NCBI RefSeq assembly: GCF_902686445.1
Contig: NC_062229.1
Location: 4,311,503 to 4,375,502, forward strand
DNA from: Sciurus carolinensis
Taxonomy: Eukaryota; Chordata; Mammalia; Rodentia; Sciuridae
Reading direction: 5' to 3'
Length of the DNA stretch: 64,000 nt
Positions 36,838-48,667 of the stretch are shown here, in pieces (position 1 is the stretch's first letter; every line of letters begins with the position of its first letter). A program made the position numbers and the translations under genes. The notes beneath the pieces are model-generated. The model did no database searches, was not told where the DNA came from, and saw only the letters and a list, made by a program, of their open reading frames with translations.

Positions 36838-37770
36838 AATGGTCAGTTGTCAGTGGGACCCTGAGATATTGCAGTTTTCCACTATTGGCTTATAGTGTCC
36901 CAGTAGATTTCCAGTGTATCACCTCCCAGCCTTCAGTAGCCTGATGTCTTGGAGGAATCTGATAAAGCAGCTCATTCGAAGAATACTGCCCCTAGCCCCC
37001 TACTGGTTCCACGTTTTGGAACTGGCTCTGTGCGGAAATGCTCTCACTGTGGGCCTGCACCGTGCAGCTGGCCGTGTGGGAAGAGCCCACTGCCGGAGTG
37101 TGGAAGACTACCTTGGGAAGACTCAAGCTGCCCTGCCCGGCTCTGCTAAGCCACCTCTATCTGGGCCTGCCACCCGGGCTGAGCTTTACCCAGTGGGCAG
37201 ACTCACCCGTGGCTCCACTTCAGTCCGAGTCTCTCAATGCCTCCCCTTCTTAACTCCTGGGTTCTGGAGCGACCGGGGGTGCAGTCTCCCTCTAGGCCGC
37301 CATCTTGGATCGCCCCGTGAAGAGAGCCCGCAGCCGGAGTGGGCAGAGCCGCCTGAAGAGGTCTCCGGCTGCCCTGTCCTTATCCCTGAGGCTGACTGCA
37401 GATCGAGGCTCTCCGCTGGTTCTTTGCAGGAGTACACTGCACTGCAGCAGCTCCGGGACTCGGAGCGTGCTCTGTTCAGACAGGCTCTCACTAGCGGGCC
37501 AGTTCCGTTCCGAGAACCTGGAGAAGCTGGCTGTGTGGGCGGGGCCCACCGCCGGAGTGCGCAGGACTGCCTGTGGATGACTCTAGCTGCCCTGCCCGGC
37601 TCCGATAAGCCACCTCTATCTGGGCCTGCCACCCGGGCCGAGCTTTACCCAGTGGGCAGACTCACCCGTGGCTCCACTTCAGTCCGAGTCTCTCAATGCC
37701 TCCCCTTCTTAACTCCTGGGTTCTGGAGCGACCGGGGGTGCAGTCTCCCTCTAGGCCGCCATCTTGGATC
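36838..37770 (-). promoter_or_regulatory. L1 5'UTR/promoter with two tandem 459-bp monomers
   Basis: GC-rich and CpG-containing. The forward sequence ending 'gccgccatcttgg' occurs at 37296-37308 and again at 37755-37767, a period of 459 bp. About 150 bp before each copy is nearly identical (37160-37308 and 37619-37767). In sense each monomer begins with an AAGATGGCGGC YY1-type site. Tandem promoter monomers are known for mouse L1; here there are two. The long forward frame at 36914-37828 is an antisense by-product. Confidence 0.85.
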
Positions 37771-37785
37771 CCAGCATTCATTTTT

Positions 37786-38885
37786 ATTCATATTCTTGAG
37801 AACTGCCATTCTGACCAGTATGAGATGAAATCTCAACATAGATTTGATTTGAATGTCCATAATTGCTAATGATGTTGAACATTCATTCAAATATTTGTTG
37901 GGAGTTTGTATTTCATCTTTTGAGAAGTACCTGCTTAATAAATTTGCACATTTATTAACTGGGTTATTTGTGGTGTTTTGGTGTAAAGTCTTTTGAGTTC
38001 TTTATACTTTGTAGATATTCATCCTCTGTCAGGAGTGTAGCTAGCAAAGATGCTGTTCCATTCTGTAGGTTCTCACCTTTGCTAAGCAGAATTTAATGTG
38101 ATACCATCCCATTATTTCACTCTGGGCATTATTTCCTGAGCTTTTGGATTCCTATTGAGAAAGTCATTGACTGTACCTCTGTTTTGGTGTGTTGACCCTA
38201 GGTTTTCTTCTGGAAGTTGCATATTTTCTAACATAATTCCTTGGTCTTTTATCCATTTTGAGTTGACTTTTGCTCAGGGTGAGAAATTAGAGTCTAGTTT
38301 CCTCTTCTAATTATGGATAACCAGGTTTGCCTGCATCAGTATTGTTAAAGACTGTCTTTACTCCAGTGAATGTTTTCAGCATCATTGTCAGGGGTCAGAT
38401 GACTGTAGATATGTGGGTTTGTCTCTGTACCTTCTATTCTCTATCATTTGTCTACATATCTGCTTTTATGCCAGGAAAAAGTGCAGCTTTTGTGACTCTA
38501 GCTCTGCAGTATAATAAAGAAGTCAGGTATTGTGATGCCTCCAGCATTGCTCTTTTGGCTTAGAATTGCTTTCAGTATTCTGGGTCTTTTTTTCTCCCAA
38601 AAAAAGACTTTGAGACTTTTTATCTTGGTCTTTGAAGAAATTCATTAGTATTTCAATGGTGAGTTCATTGAAACTGTATGTTATGTTAGGTAGTATCGCA
38701 TTTTAACAATACTAATTCTATCCATGAACATGGGAGGCATTTCTATCTTCTTGTGTTTTCTTTAATTTCTTCTTTCAATGTTCTATAATTTCCATTGTAG
38801 ACATCTTTAATTTCTTAGTTTTATTCTTAGGTATATCACTTTTCTGAGACTTGTGAGTGTATACATTTTTAAGATATAGGATAGA
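37786..38885 (-). mobile_element. Older L1, 5' continuation of the split element
   Basis: The reverse strand continues the L1 interrupted at 31677: ORF2 from the Cys-motif region (37800-37900) back into the reverse transcriptase region (38580-38830). It is degenerate; the longest relic is on the - strand at 37800-37890. Together the two arms make about 1.7 kb of a 5'-truncated L1. Confidence 0.75.
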
Positions 38886-38889
38886 ATTC

Positions 38890-39535
38890 AGCATCTATTG
38901 AGACCACTTCTTCAGGCTGATCCCCTTGATCAAGTACTGGGACCATTGGAGAGAGTTGAATTTTTTCCAAAAGTTGATCTCATAGATTGGGAGAATAGAT
39001 TGGTGGGTATCAGAGGCTGAGTGAACAAGGACTGGTGAGGTGTGAGACAGTTGCATCAGTGGTACTCAGTTACATTAAGACAAGCTCAATTGTATGGGGT
39101 GCTACTTCACAGAAGGATGGTTACAAACAATGATAATGAGCTGTGTCCTTGAATAACTCAAAGGAAGGATTCTGCATGTTCTCACCTTGGAAAGAGAGAA
39201 ACACTTGAATAGAAGTGTATACTGAACCTAAACATTAAATAATGTGTACATTCATGAAAACATCATCTGATGCCTCATAAATATGTGCACTTTTTATATT
39301 TGATCTGCCAACTAAAACAATGTTTAATTTTAAACCTTTAAATATATTTCCTTCATTTAAAAAATCAGAACAAGTAAGAGGACTAAAGATAAAAAGTATT
39401 GATTGATTCTTATTAATTTTTAATAATACAAAGATAAAAATTAAGAATGGAACAAATTTCAACAGTATAATTTGTCTACTATATGTAACCAATATCAAAT
39501 TAGTTCTACATGAACTGAAAGAATATTTTTCTCAC
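38890..39535 (+). mobile_element. Probable old L1 3'UTR fragment
   Basis: 'tagattggtgggtatcagag' at 38997-39016 and the following stretch resemble the 3' region of older L1 subfamilies on the + strand. The remainder to 39535 is AT-rich and unassigned. Confidence 0.4.
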
Positions 39536-39540
39536 TTATT

Positions 39541-42190
39541 ATTATTTTTTATTGTAAAGAAATGGGTTGTTTGATTCATTCTGTTAATTTGTTTCCTCCC
39601 CCCAACCCCTCCCACCCCTCTATTCCCTCTATACAGTCCTTTCTTCCTCCATTCTTCCCACCCTCCTTAACCCTAACCCTAAACCTAACCGTAACCCTAA
39701 CGCTAACCCCTCCCACACCCCATTATATGTCATCATCTGCTTATCAGCGAGATCATTCGTCCTTTGGTTTTTTGAGATTGGTTTATCTCACTTAGCATGA
39801 TATTCTCCAATTTCATCCATTTGCCTGCAAATACCATCATTTTATCATTCTTTATGGTGGAGTAATATTCCATTGTATATATATGCCACAGTTTCTTTAT
39901 CCATTAATCAATTGAAGGGCATCTAGGTTGGTTCCACAATCTGGCTATGATGAATTGAGCAACAATGAACATTGATGTGGCTGTATCTCTTCAGTATGAT
40001 GATTTTAAGTACTTTGGGTATAGGCCAAGGAGTGGGATAGCTGGGTCAAATGGTGGTTCCATTCCATCTTCCTAAGGAATCTCCATACTGCTTTCCAGAG
40101 TGGCTACACTAATTTGCAACCCCACCAGCAATGTATGAGTGTACCTTTTCCCCCGCATCCTCGCCAACACCTATTGTTGCTTGTGTTCTTGATAATCACC
40201 ATTCTAATTGTTGTGAGATGGAAACTTATGGTAGTTTGATTTGAATTTCTCTTACTACTAGAGATTTGAACATTTTTCATATATCTGTTGATTGCTTTTA
40301 GATCTTCTTCTGTGAAATGTCTGTTCATTTCCTTAGCCCATTTGTTGATTGGATTATTTGCATTCTTGGTGTAGAGTTTTTTGAGTTCTTTATATATTCT
40401 GGAGATTAGTGCTGTATCTGAAGTATGAGTGGCAAAGATATTCTCCCACTCTGTAGGCTCTCTCTTCACATTACTGATAGTTTCCTTTGCTGAGAGAAAG
40501 CTATTTAGTTTGAACCTACCCCAGTTGTTGATTCTTGCTTTTATTTCTTGTGCGATGGGAGTCCTGTTAAGGAAGTCTGATCCTAAGCCGACATGTTGAA
40601 GATTTGGACCTACTTTTTCTTCTATAAGATGCATGGTCTCTGGTCTGATTATGACTTCCTTGATCCATTTTCAGTGGAGTTTTGTGCAGGGTGAGAGATA
40701 GAGGTTTAATATCATTCTGTTGCATATGATTTTCCAGTTTTCCCAGCACCATTTGTTGAAGAGGCTATCTTTTCTCCATTGCATATTTTTGGCCCCTTTG
40801 TATAGTATGAGAAAATTGTATTTATTTGGGTTTGTGTCCATCCTCTATTCTGTACCATTGATCTACCTGTCTATTTTGGTACCAATACCATGCCGTTTTT
40901 GTTACTATTGCTTTGTAGTAGTGTTGAACATCTGTTATTGCGATACCCCCTCCTTCGCTCTTTCTGGTAAAGATTGCTTTAGCTATTCTGGGTTTCTTAT
41001 TCTTCTAGATGAATTGCATAATTGCTTGCTCTATTTCTGTAATGTACATCATTGGGATTTTAATTGGAATTGCATTGAATCTGTATAGCACCTTTGGTAG
41101 TATGGCCATTTTGACAATATTAATTCTCCCTATCCATGAACATAGGAGATCTTTTCATCTTCTAAGTTTTTCTTTAATTTATATCTTTAGTGTTCTGTAG
41201 TTCTCACTGTAGAGGTCTTTCTCCTCTTTGGTGAGATTGATTCCCAAGTATTTTTTTTTTCGAGGCTATTGTGAAGGGGGTAGTTATCCTAATGATTCTT
41301 TCCAAAGATTCATCACTTATGTATAAAAATGCATTGGATTTATGAACATTGATCTTGTAACCTGCTACTTTACTGAATTCACTTAGGAGTTCTAAAAGTT
41401 TTCTGGTGGAATTTCCTGGTTCCTCTAAATATATAATCATGTCATCAGCAAACAGGGATAGATTGATTTCTTCTTTTCCTATTCATATCCGTTTAATTTC
41501 TTTGGTTTGTCTTATTGCTCTGGCTAGAGTTTCAAAGACGGGTTGAATAGAAGTGGTGAAAGAGGGCATCTCTGCCTTGTTCCATTTTTAGGGGGAATGT
41601 TTTCAGTTTTTCACCATTTAGAATAATATTGGCCATGGGCTTAGTGTAGATGACCTTTACAATGTTAAGGAATGTTCCCACTATCCCATTTTTTTCTAGT
41701 GTTTTGAGCATGAAGGGGTGATGTATTTTATCGAATGCTTTTTCTGCATCTATTGAAATACTCATGTGATTCTTAACTTTTAATCTGTTGATATGGTGAA
41801 TGACATTTATTGATTTCTGGATGTTGAACCAACCTTTCATCCCTGAGATAAAACCCACTTGATCATGGTGCACTATCTTTTGAATATATTTTTGTATGCG
41901 ATTTGCTGAAATTTTGTTGAGAATTTTTGCGTTGATATTCATTAACGGTATTGGTCAGAAATTTTCTTTCCTTGATGTGTCTTTGTCTGGTTTTGATATC
42001 AGGGTGATATTTTCTTCATAGAATGAGTTTGGGAGGGTTCCCTCCTCTTGTATTTCATGGAATACTTCAAGGAGTATTGGAATGAGCTCTTCTTTAAAGG
42101 TTTTCTAGAACTCAGGTAAGAATCCATCTTGTCCCGGACTTTTCTTTGTTGGAAGGCTTTTGATGACCTCTTCTATTTCATTGCTTGAAA
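39541..42190 (-). mobile_element. Second L1, 3' half (outer element, left arm)
   Basis: A - strand L1 of the same clade as the copy at 31.7-37.8 kb. It has a poly-T start (39541-39552), a 3'UTR with C-rich tract (39597-39620) and CCCTAA-like repeats (39669-39710). ORF2 is in pieces (40104-40634, 41204-41440, 41532-41942) separated by frameshifts. It ends abruptly at 'ttgcttgaaa' (42181-42190), where a third L1's poly-T begins. Its 5' half continues at about 48670. Confidence 0.9.
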
Positions 42191-45100
42191 TTTTTTTTTA
42201 TTGTAAACAAATTGGATACATGTTGTTTCTCTGTAAAGGGCATAAAGGGTTACCATTTGTGTAATCATAAATTTACATAGGGTAATGTTGTTTGATTCAT
42301 TCTGTTATTTTTTCCCTGCCCCCCACCCCTCCCACCCCTCTTTTCCCTCTATGCACTCCTTCCTTCCTCCATTCTTGCCCCCCCAACCGTAACTCTAACC
42401 CTAACACTAACCGCTCCCAGCCCCCATTATGTGTCATCATCCACTTATTAGCGAGATCATTTATCCTTTGGTTTTTTGAGATTGGCTTATCTCACTTAGC
42501 AAGTTATTCTCCAATTTCATCCATTTGCCTACAAATGCCATAATTTTATTATTCTTTATGGCTTAGTAATATTCCATTGTATATATATATACCACTGTTT
42601 CTTTATCCATTCATCAACTGAAGGACATCTAGGTTGGTTCCACAATTTGGCTATTGTGAACTGAGCAGCTATGATCATTGATGTGGCTGTATCTCTGTAA
42701 TATGCTGATTTTAAGTCCTTTGGGTATAGGCCAAGGACTGGGATACCTGGATCAAATGGTGGTTCTATTCCAAGTTTTCTAAGGAGTCTCCGCACTGCTT
42801 TCCAGAGTGACTGCACTAATTTGCAGCCCCACCAGCAATGTATGAGTGTACCTTTCTCCCCACATCCTCGCCAACACCTGTTGTTGCTTGTATTCTTGAT
42901 AATCGCCATTCTAATTGGGGTGAGATGGAATCTTAGGGTGGTTTTGATTTGCATTTCTCTTAGTACTAGAGATGTTGAACATTTTTACATATGTTTCTTG
43001 ATTGCTTGGACATCTTCTTCTGTGAAGTGTCTATGCATTTCCTTAGCCCATTTGTCGATTGGATTATTTGCATTCTTGGTGTAGAGTTCTTTGAGTTCTT
43101 CATAGATTCTGGAGATTAGTGCTCTATCTGTAGTATGATTGGCAAAGATTTTCTCCCACTCTGTAGGCTCTCTCTTTGCATTGCTGATTGTTTCCATTGC
43201 TGAGAGAAAGCTTTTTAGTTTGAATCTATCGCAGTTATTGATTCTTGCTTTTATTTCTTGTGGTATGGGAGTCCTGTTGAGGAAGTCTGGTCCTAAGCCG
43301 ACATGTTGAAGCTCTGGACCTACTTTTTCTTCTATAAGATGCAAGGTCTCTGGTCTGATTCTAAGATCCTTAATCCATTTTGTGTTTAGTTTTGTGCATG
43401 GTGAGAGATATGGGTTTAGTTTCATTCTGTTGCATATGGATTTCCAATTCTCACAGCACCATTTGTTGAAGAGGCTATCTTTTCTCCATTGCATATTTTT
43501 GGCCCCTTTGTCTAGTATGAGAAAATTGTATTTATTTGGGTTTGTGTCCGTGTCCTCTATTCTGTACCATTGATCCACCTTTCTATTTTGGTACCAATAC
43601 CATGCCGTTTTTGTTACTATTGCTTTGTAGTAGAGTTAAAATCTGGTACTGCGATACCCCCTGCTTCACTCTTTCTGCCAAGGATTGCTTTAGCTATTCT
43701 GGGTTTTTTATTCTTCCAGATGAATTTCATAATTGCTTGCTCTATTTCTGTAAGGTACATCATATGGATTTTAATTGGAATTGAATGGAATTTGTATAGC
43801 ACTTTTGGTAGTATGGCCACTTTGGCAATATTTATTCTTCCTATCCAAGAACCTGGGAGATCTTTCCTTCTTCTAAGGTTTCCTTTAATTTCTTTCTTTA
43901 GTGTTCTGTAGTTCTCAATGTAGAGGTCTTTCACCACTTTTGTGAGATTGATTCCCAAGTATTTTATTTTTTTCAATACTATTGTGAATGGGGTAGTTTT
44001 CCTAATTTTTCTTACTGAAGATTCATCAATATGTATAAAAATGCATTAGATTTATGTGCATTGATATTATATCCCACTACTTTACTGAATTCACTTATGA
44101 GATCTAAAAGTTTTTTGGTGGGATTTCCTGGTTCCTCTAAGTATATAATCATATCATCAGCAAACAAGGATAGTTTGAGTTCTTCTTTTCCTATTCATAT
44201 CCCTTTAATTTTTTTGGTCTTTCTAATTGCTCTGGCTAGTGTTTCAAGGACGATATTGAAAAGAAGTGGTGAAAGAGGGCATCCCTGCCTTGTTCCAATT
44301 TTTAGGGGCACTGCTTCACTTTTTCAACATTTAGAATAATATTAGCCATGGGCTTAGCATAGATAGCCTTTAAATGTTAAGGAATGTTCTCACTATCCCT
44401 ATTTTTTCTAGTGTTTTGAGCATGATGGGATGCTGTATTTTATCAAATGCTTTTTCTTCATCTATTGAAATAATCATGTGATTCTTGACTTTAAGTCTAT
44501 TGATATGGTGAATGACATTTATTGATTTCCTGATGCTGAACCAACCTTGCATCCCTGGGATGAAACCCACTTGATCATGGTGCACTATCTTTTTAATATG
44601 TTTTTGTATGTGATTTGCTAAAATTTTGTTGAGAATTTTTGCGTCCATGTTCATTAAGGATATTGGTCTGAAATGTTCTTTCCTCAATGTGTCGCTGTCT
44701 GGTTTATGTATCAGGGTAATATTGGCTTCATAGAATGAGTTTGGGAGGGTTCCCTCCTCTTCTATTTTATGAAATACTTTGAGAAGTATTGGAATGAGCT
44801 CTTCTTTGAAGTTTTTGTAGAACTCGACTGAGAACCCATCTGGTCCTGGACTTTTCTTTGTTGGTAGGCTTTTGATGACTTATTCTATTTCATTACTTGA
44901 AATTGATCTATTTAAATTGTGTATGTCCTCCTCGTTCAGTTTAGGCAATTCATATGTCTCTAGAAAGCTGTTGATGTCTTCAAAATTTTCTATTTTGTTG
45001 GAGTATAGATTTTCAAAATAGCTTCTAATTATGTTTTGTATTTCAATCCTGTCTGTTGTAATATTTCCTTGTTCATTCAGAATTTTAGTGATTTGGGTTT

Positions 45101-46329
45101 TCTCTCATCTTCTCCTTGTTAAGGGTTTATCAATTTTGTTTATTTTTTCAAAGAACTAACTATGTATTTTGTCAATTTTTTCCATTGTTTCTTTTGTTTC
45201 AATTTTGTTGGTTTCAGCTCTGAGTTTACCTACTTCCTGTCTTCTACTACGTTTGGTGTTGGTCTGTTCTTCTTTTTCTAGGGCTTTGAGCTGTAGTATG
45301 AGGTCGTTTGTTTGTTGAGGTTTACTTCTTTTACTGAATGCGCTCCATGAAATAAATTTTCCTCTAAGTACTGCTTTCATAATGTCCCAGAGATTTTGGT
45401 ATGATGTGCGTTTGTTCTCATTTACTCTAAGAATTTTTTAATTTCCTTGCTAATGTCTTTTGTTAACCATCCATCATATAATAGCATATTGTTTAATCAA
45501 TAGGTTTTGGAGTAGTTTCTGTTTTTTACTCTTTCATTTATTTCTAATTTCAATCCATATGATCTGATAGAATACAAGGTAGTGTCTCTTTCTTCTTGTA
45601 TTTTCTAACATAAGCCTTGTGGCATAATGTATGTTCTATTTTAGAGAAGGATCCATGTGCTGCTGAGAAGAAAGTGTATTCCCTCTTGGTTGGATGGTTT
45701 ATTCTATAAATGTCTGTTAAGTCTAAATTTTTGATTGAGTTATTGAGATCTATGGTTTCTGTATTCAATTTTTGTCTGGAAGATCTGTCCAGTAGTGAGA
45801 GATGTTTGTTAAAATCACCTAGTATTATTGTGTTATGGTCTATTTGATTTCTGAATTTGAGAAGGATTTGTTTGACATACATGGATAAGGCACTGTTTGG
45901 GGCATACATATTTGTGATTGTTATGTCTTGTTGATTTATGCTTCCCTAAAGCAGTATGAAATGTCCTTCTTTATCCCTTCTGACTAACATTGGCTTGAAG
46001 TCCACATTATCTGAAATGCGGATGGATACTCAGCTTTTTTTCTGAGTCCATGTGTATGGTTTGTTTTTCCCCATCCTTTCACCTTCAGTCTATGGGTATC
46101 TCTTTCTATGAGCTGAGTCACTTGCAGGCAGCATATTGTTTGATTTTTCTTTTTAATCCAATCTGCCAGTCTATGTTTTTTGATTGATGAGTTCAGGCTA
46201 TTAATTTTCAGGGTTATTATTGAGATATGATTTGTATTCCTGGTCATTTGGCTCATTTTTTAATGTTTTTTTTATTTTTTGATACGACTTGGTACCTCCT
46301 TTATTTGGCAATTCCTTTAGGATAATTCC

Positions 46330-47363
46330 TCCCTTTGGTGATTTGCTTCATTTTTTCTCATGTCTTCCTCATGCAATATTTTGTTGATAATGTTCTGTAA
46401 TGCTGGCTTTCTTTTTCTAAATTCTTTTAGCTTTTGTTTATCATGGAAGGATTTAATTTTGTCATCAAATCTGAAGGTAAGTTTTGCTGGGTATGAAATT
46501 CTTAGTTGGCATCCATTTTCTTTGAGGGCTTGGTAAATGTTGTTCCAGGCCCTTCTAACTTTTAGGGTCTGGATTAAAAAAATCTGCTGATATCCCTATT
46601 GGTTTCCCCCTTAATGTAACTTGGTTCTTTTCTCTCACAGCCTTTAAAATTCTGCCTTTATTTTGTATGCTATGTATTTTCAGTATAATGTGCCTTGCTG
46701 TGGGTCTGTTGTAGTTTTTTGTATTAGGAGTCCTATAAGTCTCTTGAACTTGATTTTCTATTTCATTCTTCAGAAATAGGAAATTTTCTGATATTATTTC
46801 ATTGAACAGATTGTTCATTCATTTGGTTTGTTTCTCTAAGCCTTCCTCAATCCCAATAATTCTTAAATTTGGCCTTTTCATGATATCCCATAGTTCTTGG
46901 AGATTCTGATCATGATTTCTTACCATCGTCTCTGTTTGGTCAACTTTGTTTTCAAGGTTAAATATTTTTTTTTCAATATCTGAGGTTCTGTCTTCCAGGT
47001 GATCTATCCTATTGGTTATGCTTTCTGTGGAGTTCTTAATTTGGTTTATTGTTTCCTTCATTTCAAGGATTTCTGTTTTTTTTTTTTCAATATCTCTAAC
47101 TCTTTATTGAAATGATCTTTTGCTTCCTGTATTTGCTCTTTTAACTGTCGATTGGTGCAATTATTCAATGCCTGCATTTGCTCTTTCATCTCATCATTCA
47201 ATGCCTGCATTTGCTCTTTCATCTCATCATTTGCTTCTCTGATCTTTTTAATTATGTACATTCTGAACGCCCTTTCTGTCATTTCTTCTGCCATGCTGTC
47301 ATTGGATTTTATTGATGTAACATCTAGATTTGTTTGGGGCATTTTCTTCCCTTGTTTTCTCAT
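46330..47363 (-). pseudogene. L1 ORF1 remnant of the third L1
   Basis: The remnant keeps its own start (Met at 47363) and the coiled coil with the doubled 'MKEQMQAL' unit. A frameshift in the poly-A-like run near 47080 and an in-frame stop near 46818 separate three frames: 47058-47363, 46819-47061 and 46555-46818. The C-terminal domain is recognisable ('RPTARHIILKI'). It is inactive. Confidence 0.85.
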
Positions 47364-48660
47364 ATTGTTGAGATATCAGTTGACCACTGAGATATTGCAG
47401 ATTTCCGCTATTGACTTATAATGTCCCTGAAGATTTCTAGTATTACCCCTCTTATCCTTCAGTAGCCTGCAGTCTTGGAGGAAGTTGATAATGCGGTGCT
47501 CCACAAGGAAGCTGCCTCTCTAGGGGTGGTGGCCTTCAGGTAGCGTATATTCCCTGCTAGTGGGCAGAGGTGCCTCCACTTGTGCACCAATGGTCATCCA
47601 AAGGGGAATGAGGCTGCAGACTCAGACAAGGCCTGTTTGGGCCTGTGCTCTGGTTTTAACATCCTTGTGGGAAAACCTCACCCAGCGGGGAAGACTCACC
47701 CAATGGAGAGATCTCGCTGGTCAGTTCCCCTCCTAGAGGTTCCCCTCAATTCACAACTACCACCTGGGCTGTGAAGCCTTCCTCTGCAGTGTTCCCAGGG
47801 GCCCAGAACTACCTCCTGGGCCTGGGAGCCTCACCTTTCACAGACGAGTCTCCTTAGGCTGCCCCTCCTCAGAGAAGCTGCTTGCAGTCCTGGAACCTTC
47901 GCTCCACCCCTCAGCTTGTCTCTTTGAGGCTCTTCCACCAAGAAGCCACCTACGTCCTGGGACTCTGCTCTGCACCTAATCACCTGGCTATGCGGCCTGT
48001 CCTCTGAGCAGCCTCCTGGAGCCCTATACACTCATTCCGAGTCCCAGCGACCCGCCTTATGCCTCTTCCTCCAGGCAACCGCCCGGTGTTCCATGCAGTC
48101 GCTCCAAGTCCAAGTGACCTGCTGCACTCCTCCTCCTCCTCTTCTTCCAGGCAGCCGCCCGGAGTTCCAGTGTTGTCACTACGAGTCAAGGCAACTCACT
48201 GTGCACCTCCTCCTCCGGTCAGTCACCGGAGCTCTGGTGCAGCCACTCCAAGTCCAAGTGTCCTGTGGTGCTTCTCCTCTTCCTCCAGGCAGCCCCCCCC
48301 GGTGTTCAGGAGCAGTTGCTCTGAGTCCAAACAGCTCACTGCGTTCCTCCACCTCTGGGCAGCTGCCCGGAGCCCCAGCAGGTTGCTCTGAGTCCCAGCA
48401 TTGTGCTGAGCGGCCTCCTCTACAATGCCCCCTTTTGTCCGAATTCACTGCTCCAGCAGGGGGAGGGTGTCTCGTTGGACTACTCTACTTCACAAGTTCC
48501 CTGTCTTCTGGTACTACCGCCATGTCCCGGATGCCTCCCCATTGGGAGATACTCACCCGGCAACTTTGTGTTGGTCCCAAGTCTCTCAATATCTCCACTT
48601 CTTGAATCCTGAGTCCTGGAGCTACATGGAATGTAGCCGCCCTCTAGTGCACCATCTTGA
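47364..48660 (-). promoter_or_regulatory. Third L1 5'UTR with short tandem repeats
   Basis: GC-rich leader. Between about 48060 and 48400 a unit of roughly 80-95 bp recurs about five times in degenerate form. Each contains a 'cctcctc' tract, a 'ccaggcagc' segment and a 'gctccaagtccaag'-type segment. It is unlike the 459-bp monomers of the first L1 and the 170-bp units of the second, although both ends of the leader are shared with them. Confidence 0.7.
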
Positions 48661-48667
48661 AAACCCC

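Larger units (their letters stand above)
31678..37785 (-). mobile_element. Near-intact full-length L1 with 15-bp target-site duplication
   Basis: A complete L1 on the - strand: poly-A tail (poly-T from about 31688), 3'UTR to 31911, ORF2 31912-35759, ORF1 35791-36837, and 5'UTR 36838-37770. The target-site duplication 'ccagcattcattttt' is at 31678-31692 and 37771-37785. It has the length and A-rich site expected of L1 endonuclease-primed insertion. The host is an older L1 whose sequence continues on both sides. The 5' end reads 'CCAAGATGGCGGC' in sense, a YY1-type site as in other mammalian L1s. The only coding defect seen is one frameshift in ORF2 at about 34921. It is a young insertion within V2R intron 1, antisense to the receptor. 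Confidence 0.95.
42191..48665 (-). mobile_element. Third L1, full-length, inserted into the second
   Basis: Complete - strand L1: poly-A tail (forward poly-T 42191-42199), 3'UTR with C-rich tract (42319-42340) and CCCTAA-like repeats (42385-42411), ORF2 from about 42450 to 46256, ORF1 about 46350-47363, and 5'UTR to about 48660. ORF2 is broken into at least seven frames and ORF1 into several, including a stop where the other copies have Gly (near 46818). The 5' end 'gtgcaccatcttgaaaac' matches the end of the other L1s. No target-site duplication is visible, and the host L1 is missing about 520 bp here. Confidence 0.9.

Noticed and set aside
36914..37828. 304-codon forward open frame
   Set aside because: It is antisense to the L1 5'UTR and follows the duplicated 459-bp monomers (a multiple of three); no start context, domain or splice support.
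48093..48605. 170-codon forward open frame
   Set aside because: Antisense to the third L1's GC-rich 5'UTR repeats.
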